Origin: an uncultured Roseibium sp.
Lineage (GTDB): Bacteria > Pseudomonadota > Alphaproteobacteria > Rhizobiales > Stappiaceae
Direction: 5' to 3'
DNA length: 64,000 nt
Assembly: GCF_947496995.1 (NCBI RefSeq)
Contig: NZ_CANMFD010000001.1
Coordinates: 1,546,692-1,610,691, forward strand
The notes beneath the pieces were generated by a model that was given only the letters and a program-made list of their open reading frames with translations, had not been told where the DNA came from and did not search any database. Shown here in pieces: positions 17,541-27,267 of this stretch (its first letter is position 1; the number at the start of each line of letters is the position of its first letter). The translations under genes were made by a program, and so were the position numbers.

Positions 17541-18245
17541 TCAGCTGGCGCGCTTGAAGACGTTGTACCAGCGCTTCTGAGGCACGGCGATTGCCCGCTC
17601 CAGCAGTTCGGCGGCATAGAGCGAGGCGTTTTCCTTCGCCTTGGCCACACCGGATACCTGCGAGGGATTGAGGTCGGCCAGCCCGCCGCCGAATTCGAAC
17701 AGGTCGCGGAAAGCCGCGCGTTCGACGATCGGCGTCATAAGAACATCGATGTTCTGGGCGCAGAGGAAATCCTGCACGGCTTTCATCGCCCGCGTCGTCA
17801 CAGCGGCATTGGTGCGGGTGAGGACCACGCAATGCTTGATGTCGTGGCGGACTATTTTTTCCAGTTTCTTGATCAGGGTCAGGATCTTTGCGCCGCCGCG
17901 GGCATCCATGGAAGATCCCTGGATCGGCACCACCACAAGGTCGGAAACCGAAAGCGCGTTGGCGACGATCAGGTTCTCGGTGCCCTCAAGGTCGACAATG
18001 ACGTAGTCGGAGTTTGTGGCGGCAAAGGTGATCTGCTCGGTGATCGACGCCGGGGAGATCTGGTTGACAACCGTGATGCCCGGGCAATGCAGGGGCAACT
18101 CATGCCACCTGGAGATCCATTTCTGCGGGTCGGCATCGAAAATGGTCACGCGCTTTCCCCGTGCGGCAACTTCTGTCGCCAGCAGCAATGCGGCGGTGGT
18201 TTTTCCGGCGCCGCCCTTTGCGTTTGCGAAGGAAATGACTGGCAT
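17541..18245 (-). CDS. Orphan ParA-family ATPase (VirC1/Soj-like)
   Basis: A 234-residue ATPase with deviant Walker A KGGAGKTT at residues 10-17, Walker A' region DADPQK, and Walker B-like YVIVDLEG. The start is ATG 18245, with AGGAGA upstream; a frame nine codons longer is unsupported. This is the short ParA type without the N-terminal HTH of plasmid ParA, similar to VirC1 and chromosomal orphan ParA proteins. No ParB, parS cluster, chemotaxis or conjugation gene is adjacent. It may position some cellular cargo; its partner is unknown. Confidence 0.85.
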   Translation of the reverse strand: MPVISFANAKGGAGKTTAALLLATEVAARGKRVTIFDADPQKWISRWHELPLHCPGITVVNQISPASITEQITFAATNSDYVIVDLEGTENLIVANALSVSDLVVVPIQGSSMDARGGAKILTLIKKLEKIVRHDIKHCVVLTRTNAAVTTRAMKAVQDFLCAQNIDVLMTPIVERAAFRDLFEFGGGLADLNPSQVSGVAKAKENASLYAAELLERAIAVPQKRWYNVFKRAS

Positions 18246-18670
18246 TTTGGTTCTCCTGAACTTGCCGAGCATCGTCTTGCGATATGGCCTTTATCGGACC
18301 CGTCTGTCTGGCAGTCTTGGAAGTTTATGGTTACCAAATCCTTAAATTCGCATATTGGGGACCGCTTATTCAGAAAGTCTTAGGACTTTCGGCAAATGCG
18401 GCGGAATTTCCTGGCGAAAAATCGCAAGGCCTGGCGGTTGATGATTGAACTCATTGAGGTTTGGGAAGCAGGGACATGCCGTGAAACACCGCCCGGCTGG
18501 ACGGCAATTGAATCGGCCCGCCTGGCATCTGGAGCCGGAGCTTCCATGTAAGCCGGGACCAGAATGTGCGTGGATTACCGCATCTCTTCCGATTGCATGA
18601 ACCTGGGGTGCCGCGTAGGCTGTTGCCAAACGGGATCGATCCCCTGATCTGCTTCGACAAAGGATGTTTC
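18246..18670. other. 425-bp intergenic region between divergent parA and hydrolase genes
   Basis: It must hold both promoters. Only one small feature stands out: a hairpin with arms AAAGTC (18374-18379) and GACTTT (18384-18389). No gene is convincing here. Confidence 0.45.
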
Positions 18671-19579
18671 ATGTTGCACCGGTTTCCGGCTGCCAGCCCC
18701 GTCCGTCTCGTCCGGAACCTTTTTCTGGCGGCCGCCGTCCTGATTGTGGGAACCCTCGGGGCAGCCGAGGCTGAAGCCCTGAAGCCCTACAAGGACCGGC
18801 TTTTCCGCTACAAGAACGTCACCGAAAGCCTCTATGACGGCGCCTTTATTGTCGTGGAATATTCCAAGCAGCGCGACCTGCGTGACCGGGACGAGGTCGA
18901 CGAACGCAAGGTGTTCGGCAATTACGTCTCCTATCGCCCCAAGCGGGGGCGGGGCAGCGCAGAGCTGACCGCCAACGGGCGGACGGTAAGCTATATGGGC
19001 AGCGGCAATTGGAAGGGCGGCGCCAATACCATCGTCATCTACGTGCACGGCCAGGGCGGCAACCGCTTCCAAGGCATGAACGATGTTTCCTTCGGTGGCA
19101 ATTTCAACCGTATCCAGAACCTGATGGCCCGCAATGGCGGCGCCTATCTCACCGTCGACGTCAAGGACTTCGATGGCCGGGGCACGGGCGATGTGGCCGC
19201 GCTGATCCAGCACCAGAAACAGCTGTCGCCCCGGGCGAAGGTCGTGGTCGCCTGCGGTTCCATGGGGGGCATCATCTGCTGGAACCTTCTGAAAAACAGC
19301 AATACCGCCCGGATGCTGAACGGCGTCCTGCTGCTCGGCTCGCCAAAGGATCCCGGTTTTCTCTCTTCCGGCGCGCTCTCGCGCAACGTGCCCATCTACA
19401 TGGGCTACGGCACCCTGGACAGCGTCTACAACTGGGAAACCCAGGCGAATTTCTTCAAGCAGATCAAGTCGGCCGCGCCGAACTACCCGATCTGGTTCAC
19501 GCTCTTTGACACCGGCACCCACGGCACCCCCATCCGCATGACCGACTGGCGGCTGGTGCTCAACTGGATGCTCAGGTGA
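18671..19579 (+). CDS. Exported alpha/beta-hydrolase of unknown substrate
   Basis: A 302-residue protein. An N-terminal signal peptide (~1-40, ending near AEAEA) directs it to the periplasm. A serine-hydrolase nucleophile elbow appears as CGSMGG. The candidate acid is in GYGTLDSVY and the candidate His in GTHGTP, so a full Ser-Asp-His triad is plausible. ATG 18671 was chosen from AAAGGATGTTTC upstream; the longer frame has no ribosome site. The gene stands alone between parA and a LysR gene. It could be an esterase or peptidase. Confidence 0.72.
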   Translation: MLHRFPAASPVRLVRNLFLAAAVLIVGTLGAAEAEALKPYKDRLFRYKNVTESLYDGAFIVVEYSKQRDLRDRDEVDERKVFGNYVSYRPKRGRGSAELTANGRTVSYMGSGNWKGGANTIVIYVHGQGGNRFQGMNDVSFGGNFNRIQNLMARNGGAYLTVDVKDFDGRGTGDVAALIQHQKQLSPRAKVVVACGSMGGIICWNLLKNSNTARMLNGVLLLGSPKDPGFLSSGALSRNVPIYMGYGTLDSVYNWETQANFFKQIKSAAPNYPIWFTLFDTGTHGTPIRMTDWRLVLNWMLR

Positions 19580-19695
19580 GTTTCCGAGTATACCGAGTAG
19601 GTCGGCACCACACCACGCTGTCCCAGGCCTGAGCCGGGACCTGCTTCCAGCTCAAGGCGGATCGGCGAAGGATAAGTGATCTGGCGCGATCCGGG

Positions 19696-20607
19696 TTATC
19701 GAGCGCGTCTGTCCGGCCTCACCCGCAGCAACCCCTCCGCCAGATGATCGAACACGGTCCTGATCCGTCGGCTGGTGTGCAGTTCCCGGTGGGTGACCAG
19801 CCAGATCGGGAAAGTGATCGGGTCGACATCTTCGAAGGCGGGCACGATGTCGGGAAATCGCGCGGCGATCTCGTCGGCCATGATGGACAGACCGAAGCCC
19901 TGTCGCACCAATTCCCAGGCGACCACCCCATTGGGGGAACTCAGCCGGATATTGGCCTCGCTGACATCAAGGCCGAGGGCGCGCAGGTAGACGACCAGTT
20001 CCTCATTGTTGTCGAAGCCGATGAAATCGAGTGTCGAGGCGTCGACTCTGGTGAGCTTCCGGCCGTGGCCTTCCACAAATGAGCGGGCGCCGAAGATCCG
20101 GGCAGGGGCCTCGCGTATCTTGCGGGCGTAAAGGTCCGGATGGTCCGGTTGCACGTGGCGTACAGCGATGTCCGCCTCGCGTCGGCGCAGATCGCTGAGA
20201 CTGTTGGTGCACAGGAGCCTGATCTCCACACCGGGCGCCTTCTGGCGCAGGTCGGCCAGGATATCGGGAAGCACATGCGCGGCCATGAGATCGGTTGCCG
20301 AAATCGTCACCAGGCCCTCGATCTGCTGCGACTGGCCGGAGGCGGACAGCGAAACCCGGCTGGCTGCGTCGCCCATGGTGCGCACATGCTCGACAAGTTC
20401 CAGGCCAGCTTCGGTCAGGACGAGTGATTTGGCGACCCGCTCGAACAGCGTCACGCCAAGCGCTTCCTCCAGTGCGGCGACCTGTCGGCTCAGGGTCGGC
20501 TGGGTAAGGCCAAGGGCACGGGCCGCCGCCGAAAGCGTCCCCTCTTCAGCGGTCACGAGAAAGGCGCGGGCCTGATTCCAGTCGAAGGTGATACTCTGCC
20601 AGTTCAT
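19696..20607 (-). CDS. LysR-family transcriptional regulator
   Basis: A 303-residue LTTR. The N-terminal winged HTH contains GTLSAAARALGLTQPTLSRQVAALEEALG. The substrate-binding domain spans ~95-300. It is divergent from a SAM-dependent methyltransferase gene with 94 bp between, the standard arrangement for a LysR regulator and its target. An AT-rich stretch with TGCATATATGTATA abuts its start and may hold the operator. The inducer is unknown. Confidence 0.9.
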   Translation of the reverse strand: MNWQSITFDWNQARAFLVTAEEGTLSAAARALGLTQPTLSRQVAALEEALGVTLFERVAKSLVLTEAGLELVEHVRTMGDAASRVSLSASGQSQQIEGLVTISATDLMAAHVLPDILADLRQKAPGVEIRLLCTNSLSDLRRREADIAVRHVQPDHPDLYARKIREAPARIFGARSFVEGHGRKLTRVDASTLDFIGFDNNEELVVYLRALGLDVSEANIRLSSPNGVVAWELVRQGFGLSIMADEIAARFPDIVPAFEDVDPITFPIWLVTHRELHTSRRIRTVFDHLAEGLLRVRPDRRAR

Positions 20608-20701
20608 GCATATATGTATATCAGTCAGACAAATTTACGCAATTTACCTTCGAAAAACGTATCGATATGAAGAGCCATCAGCTTTTGACCTGCAGGACAC
20701 G

Positions 20702-21349
20702 ATGAACAAAAACGCAAAATTCTGGACCCGGCTTTCCCGCAAATATGCCGCCCATCCGATCAAGGATGAAGCAGCCTATGAAAAGACGCTCGCCCGCACC
20801 CTTGAACATCTCGGCCCGGATGATGCGGTCCTGGAGCTTGGATGCGGCACGGGCACCACGGCGATGCGTCTGGCCGGCGACGTCAAATCCTACCTGGCAA
20901 CCGATTTCGCCGGCGGCATGATCGAGATCGCCGAGGAAAGGCTTGCCGAACAACGGCAGCAGGGAACGGCGCATGAAGGTCTGGGGTTTCTCGTGGCCGA
21001 TGCTTTCGACGAGCAGGTGATGCCGGCGGGCGGAAAACCGGGTTACGATGCGGTTCTTGCCTACAATTTCTTCCATCTGGTCGATGAGCCGGACGATCTG
21101 CTGGCCCGGGTCCATGCCCTGCTCAAGCCCGGTGGGCTTTACATTTCCAAGACGGTCTGCCTGAAGGACCGGGCCTGGCTGTTCGCCCCGCTCATCGCCA
21201 TCATGCAGCTGATCGGCAAGGCGCCTTACGTCAACATGCTGTCTATCCGGTCGCTGGAAGAGACGATCCGCAAGTCCGGGTTCGAAATCATCGAGACCGG
21301 CAACTACCCGGAGCCGCGCAGCCGGTTCGTGGTGGCCCGGAAGGTGTGA
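20702..21349 (+). CDS. Class I SAM-dependent methyltransferase
   Basis: A 215-residue methyltransferase of the UbiE/Methyltransf_11 type. Motif I is VLELGCGTGTT, and the motif II-III region includes YDAVLAYNFFHLVDEP. ATG 20702 follows GCAGGACACG; a frame 38 codons longer is unsupported. It is divergent from a LysR gene that may control it, with an MFS gene 129 bp downstream. The substrate is not evident; members methylate quinones, lipids and other small molecules. Confidence 0.82.
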   Translation: MNKNAKFWTRLSRKYAAHPIKDEAAYEKTLARTLEHLGPDDAVLELGCGTGTTAMRLAGDVKSYLATDFAGGMIEIAEERLAEQRQQGTAHEGLGFLVADAFDEQVMPAGGKPGYDAVLAYNFFHLVDEPDDLLARVHALLKPGGLYISKTVCLKDRAWLFAPLIAIMQLIGKAPYVNMLSIRSLEETIRKSGFEIIETGNYPEPRSRFVVARKV

Positions 21350-21478
21350 TGCCGCCGGTTTTCGGCGGTGGCCGGAGGGGGCGCCCGCCGGTTCGACCTG
21401 ACCGGAGCGCTTGTTGCGTCGTAAGGCGGATGCTACCAATACAGGCCCTTCCGTTGTCCTGTCTCCGAAAGCCTCTAG

Positions 21479-22645
21479 ATGCTGGTTCGCGACCGCGCGT
21501 TTTTCGCGTCCATGTTCCTGACGGTCCTGGCAGACCAGATCCTGCTTTTCCTTGTGCCGTTGGTCATTTTCCAGATTACCGGCAATGTCGCCTGGTCGGG
21601 TCTGGCGTTCTTTTTCGAAACGCTGCCGCGCTATCTCACCTTTCCCGTCGCCGGGATCCTGTGCGACCGGTTTCCGCCTGTCATGCTGTTGCGCGTCAGC
21701 CGTCTCCTGAGGGCCGCCGCTTGCGTCATCGGCATAACCGGGCAGGTGGTGTTCGGCGGGGTCTGGTGGCTGATAGGTCTGTCGGCGGTGGTGGGCGTCC
21801 TGACGACGCAAGGCATGCTCGCCCTGGAAATGGTGCTGGTACGGGCTTTTTCCGACCAGCGGTTCGAAAAGGTGGCAAGCTACGGCCAGTTGGCCTCGCA
21901 GATGGGCGTAATGCTGGCCCCGCTGGTCGCCGCTTACCTGATGATCTTCTGGCCGTGGGAGGCCGTGGTGGTTGTCGCGACGGGGCTTTTCGTTCTCGCC
22001 GATGTCGCTTTTGTTTTTTGGCCGGGCCAGGCTCGCATGGAATCCCTGCCTCCGGCGCGTGAGCAGCGCCATCCCGTGGCGGATCTAAAGCACGCGCTGC
22101 TGCTTGTCTGGCGTCTGCCGGGCCTTATGCGGGCCATCCTGCAGGCCTCCGGCGTCAACCTGATCATCGGCGCCACGCTCGCCACGGCGGCGGCGATGAT
22201 GACCGGCTTTTTTGCGCAGAGCGAACAGACCTATGCATGGCTGCAGGTTGGCGGTGCCATGGCGACGCTCGCGGTCCTCAGCCTGACCGCCCATGTGCAT
22301 CTCGGTCTCAACACCCTTGGCCGCACCGCCTATGCGTTGATCTGCGTCGGGGCGGTCCTGACCGGCCTCGGCGCTCATCCTCTCGTCTACGCTGCCGGTT
22401 TCCTGCTGATTGCCGGCTTCGACAAGATGTTCAACATCTACGTGCGCACGCTGCGCAAGGAAATCATCCCGCCGGAGGATTTCGGTAAGACCACCGGCGT
22501 CATCATCTGCCTCAACAATCTCTCCCAGCCTCTGGCGGGCCTCGTCGTTGCGCTCTTTGCCGCCGGTGACGATGCCAGGGTCGTGCTTCTCGGGCTGGCG
22601 GCGGTCATGGCGGTTCTGGGAGGCCTGACCTTCCGGCGGAGTTAG
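21479..22645 (+). CDS. MFS transporter
   Basis: A 388-residue permease with about 12 hydrophobic spans. The N-terminal half (LVRDRAFFASMFLTVLADQI) resembles the MFS_3/EntS-like branch, in which several members export siderophores or drugs. It lies downstream of the methyltransferase and may share its transcript, although the 129-bp gap leaves room for a promoter. It ends 6 bp before the convergent oxyR stop. The substrate is unknown. Confidence 0.82.
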   Translation: MLVRDRAFFASMFLTVLADQILLFLVPLVIFQITGNVAWSGLAFFFETLPRYLTFPVAGILCDRFPPVMLLRVSRLLRAAACVIGITGQVVFGGVWWLIGLSAVVGVLTTQGMLALEMVLVRAFSDQRFEKVASYGQLASQMGVMLAPLVAAYLMIFWPWEAVVVVATGLFVLADVAFVFWPGQARMESLPPAREQRHPVADLKHALLLVWRLPGLMRAILQASGVNLIIGATLATAAAMMTGFFAQSEQTYAWLQVGGAMATLAVLSLTAHVHLGLNTLGRTAYALICVGAVLTGLGAHPLVYAAGFLLIAGFDKMFNIYVRTLRKEIIPPEDFGKTTGVIICLNNLSQPLAGLVVALFAAGDDARVVLLGLAAVMAVLGGLTFRRS

Positions 22646-22651
22646 GTGCTG

Positions 22652-23596
22652 TCAGGTCAGCAGGTTGTCATTGGTTTGCGTGCTGAAAGGCTCCGGTTTC
22701 CTTCCGGCATTGTCGCCCGCCTCGCGAACGATCTCCGCGATTTCCGACAGTTGGTTCGCCAGCGGGCTGGACTTGCGCCACACCATGCCGACGGTGCGTT
22801 TCGGCTCCGGACCCTCGAAACGGGAAATGGCGACGGACGCGGAGCGCGTTTCCACCGGCACGGCCATTTCCGGAATAAGGGTGACGCCCATCCCTGCGCT
22901 GACCATCTGCACCAGCGTGGACAGGGAGCTTGCATCGAGCACCTCTCGCGGCGGTCCCGAGGGCAGATTGCAGAACGACAGGGCCTGATCGCGGAAACAA
23001 TGCCCTTCTTCCAGCAACAGCAGCCGCATTTCACGCAAGCTGTCTGCACTCGGCAACGGGGCGTTTGCTTCCCGGGCAGAGCGGACGAGGACGAACGGTT
23101 CCTCGAACAGGGGCGTTTCTTCCAGCGAGGGTTCCGAAACGGGGAGGGCGACGATCGCCGTGTCCAGACGGCCGTCGGTGAGTTCCTGGATAAGTTTCGG
23201 TGTCACCGTCTCGCGCACGTGGATGTCGAGGCCGGGAAAACGCGCGGTCAGCTCGCCGACCACTTTTGGCAACAGGTAGGGGGCAACTGTCGGAATGACG
23301 CCGATGCGCAACCTGCCGACCAGCCGCTCGCGCGAGGCGCGGGCAAGGTCGCCCAGTTCATCGGCGGACCGAAGAATGTCGCGGGCCCGTTCGGCGGCGA
23401 TCTCGCCAAAATGGGTCAGTCGCACCTGCCGGGCGCCGCGTTCGAACAGTGCCGCCCCAAGCGCCTCTTCCATATCCTTGATCTGCATGGAGAGGGCGGG
23501 CTGGGATATCGCACAGGCTTCCGCGGCCCGGCCAAAATGTCTGTGGCGGGCGAGGGCCTCGAAATAGCGGAGTTGTTTGAGTGTGATGTTGATCAT
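22652..23596 (-). CDS. oxyR: Peroxide-sensing regulator OxyR
   Basis: A 314-residue LysR-type regulator. The HTH is at residues ~5-60. The redox pair sits in GHCFRDQALSFC, matching the Cys199-Cys208 pair of E. coli OxyR that forms a disulfide with H2O2. It activates peroxide-defence genes. Its divergent neighbour is katG, 275 bp away, the classic alphaproteobacterial layout. An inverted repeat directly over its start codon region is a likely autoregulatory and katG-activating site. Confidence 0.95.
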   Translation of the reverse strand: MINITLKQLRYFEALARHRHFGRAAEACAISQPALSMQIKDMEEALGAALFERGARQVRLTHFGEIAAERARDILRSADELGDLARASRERLVGRLRIGVIPTVAPYLLPKVVGELTARFPGLDIHVRETVTPKLIQELTDGRLDTAIVALPVSEPSLEETPLFEEPFVLVRSAREANAPLPSADSLREMRLLLLEEGHCFRDQALSFCNLPSGPPREVLDASSLSTLVQMVSAGMGVTLIPEMAVPVETRSASVAISRFEGPEPKRTVGMVWRKSSPLANQLSEIAEIVREAGDNAGRKPEPFSTQTNDNLLT

Positions 23597-23618
23597 AAGA
23601 ATATCTTATCAAAGATAT
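23595..23618 (+). promoter_or_regulatory. Candidate OxyR operator between oxyR and katG
   Basis: Two overlapping inverted repeats: ATAAGA-ATA-TCTTAT (23595-23609) and ATATCTT-ATCA-AAGATAT (23601-23618). They fit the AT-rich dyads bound by OxyR tetramers. The first base pairs overlap the oxyR start codon, consistent with negative autoregulation. Confidence 0.55.
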
Positions 23619-23853
23619 CAGTAAATTCAACTTCCTCTGATGGAGCCATTTTGCTAATGTGTTTTCAGGATAGGCTGAAAGGATGCGGTCACCGGTTCGC
23701 CGGTGTCAGGAATTTTGGCTTCTTCCATCCGAAATTTGAAATTCTTGGGTCTTTCGTCAGAGCTGAAACCGCCGGAGTGCCTCATCGAGGATTACCTCCA
23801 TGGTGTGGAACGGCAGAGTTCAGAGCTGCGCGGATTGGTGCCAGGCACCCTAA

Positions 23854-26049
<2,196 letters not shown>

Positions 26050-26075
26050 CTGCAGCCAACCCGGTAAAATTCGAA

Positions 26076-26112
26076 ACGGCGCTCCGGATCTCCGGAGCGC
26101 CGTTTTTTTTTT
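26076..26112 (+). terminator. Rho-independent terminator of katG
   Basis: Perfect 13-bp stem ACGGCGCTCCGGA / TCCGGAGCGCCGT with a 2-base centre, followed by a run of nine or more T. One of the strongest terminators in the window. Downstream to about 26390 I see no gene. Confidence 0.92.
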
Positions 26113-26398
26113 GAAAAAAATTCTCAAAGCGTCTGCAAACCGGGGCTGCCGACTGCGAAGGCATGATTTTCTTACCAGCGAGCCACACTCGGATGGTCCG
26201 AAGCCTTTTCCTTGTTCGCTTCTGCGCCGGGTGCTGCTTCCGGGACGCCGGCAAGCTTCAAATCGCCACAGCTATTCCGCAGGTGAAACCCTGCCAGAGC
26301 GTTGCCTTTGCGGGAGGTTCTGCTCGCAATGCAACATCGGTTGGACATCAGGACTATCCCGTATTTCTCAAAAAGGTCATTGTTCCGTCACAAGGATC

Positions 26399-26415
26399 AT
26401 GCTGCACTGCAAACT
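26399..26415 (+). promoter_or_regulatory. PhaR-like TGCACTGCA motif upstream of fabI
   Basis: The dyad TGCACTGCA lies at 26403-26411 within CATGCTGCACTGCAAACTG, about 77 bp before the fabI start. Its TGCA-N-TGCA core is the same as that of the palindrome at 5480-5496. PhaR-type repressors of polyhydroxyalkanoate genes bind GCA/TGC-rich dyads of this kind. The assignment is tentative. Confidence 0.35.
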
Positions 26416-26487
26416 GACCTCGGGCTGTGCGTGTAATCGCCTGGGGCGGGGCTGGCCGAAAGGTCTGCCAGGCAGTTTTGGAGCAGT

Positions 26488-27258
26488 ATGCGAATGTTCG
26501 ATTTGACGGGCCAGAAAGCCCTGGTTGTCGGGGTCGCCAACGATCAGTCCATTGCCTACGGATGCGCGAGGGCTTTCAGGGCCCAGGGCGCCGATCTCGC
26601 CGTGACTTATCTGAACGAAAAGGCCGAGCCGCATGTTCGTCCGCTTGCAGAGGTGCTGGGTGCGCAAATCATTGCCCCGCTGGATGTTCGCGACGAAACA
26701 CAGCTCGACGCGCTTTTCGCTCAAATCGCCGGAAAATGGGGCAGGCTGGATACGCTGCTGCATTCCATTGCCTATTCCAGGAAGGAAGATCTCCACGGCC
26801 GGGTGATCGATTGCTCCGCCGATGGATTTGGTGAAGCGATGGACATTTCCGTGCATTCCTTCCTGCGCATGATCCGCAAGGCGGAGCTCCTGATGAGCCA
26901 GGGCGGCACTTGTATGACGGTCTCCTTCATGGGCGCGCAGAAGGTGGTCGACAATTACGGTGTGATGGGCCCGGTCAAGGCCGCGCTTGAAGCCGTGACC
27001 CGCTACGCCGCCGTGGAACTGGGCCCGAAGGGCATATCCGTTCATGCCCTGTCGCCGGGCCCTTTGAGAACACGCGCTGCCTCGGGAATTGCGGCGTTCG
27101 ACGCGCTGCTTAACGACGCCGCCGAACGTGCTCCAACCCATCAACTCGCAACGATTGACGATGTAGGCGCCTACGCGGCGTTTCTTGCCAGCCGGGAGGC
27201 TTTCAACGTGACCGGCGTCGTTCACCCGATCGACGGCGGTTACAGCATTCTTGGATAG
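26488..27258 (+). CDS. fabI: Enoyl-[acyl-carrier-protein] reductase FabI-like
   Basis: A 256-residue short-chain reductase of the FabI branch. The N-terminal nucleotide loop GVANDQSIAYG has the FabI-specific wide glycine spacing, and the catalytic Tyr-x6-Lys is in NYGVMGPVKA. It reduces trans-2-enoyl thioesters with NADH. It sits 9 bp upstream of a DUF3141 gene in an evident operon, so it may serve acyl-CoA or polyester metabolism rather than being the main fatty-acid FabI. ATG 26488 has GGAG upstream; a second ATG lies two codons in. Confidence 0.88.
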   Translation: MRMFDLTGQKALVVGVANDQSIAYGCARAFRAQGADLAVTYLNEKAEPHVRPLAEVLGAQIIAPLDVRDETQLDALFAQIAGKWGRLDTLLHSIAYSRKEDLHGRVIDCSADGFGEAMDISVHSFLRMIRKAELLMSQGGTCMTVSFMGAQKVVDNYGVMGPVKAALEAVTRYAAVELGPKGISVHALSPGPLRTRAASGIAAFDALLNDAAERAPTHQLATIDDVGAYAAFLASREAFNVTGVVHPIDGGYSILG

Positions 27259-27267
27259 GAGGTCCCG

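Noticed and set aside
17227-17580. A 117-codon plus-strand frame across the exporter-ParA gap
   Set aside because: It overlaps the 3' end of the parA gene antisense and has no ribosome site or recognisable product.
26111-26506. Short plus-strand frames between katG and fabI
   Set aside because: The frame starts inside the terminator tail, has no ribosome site and no family resemblance, and overlaps the fabI start.
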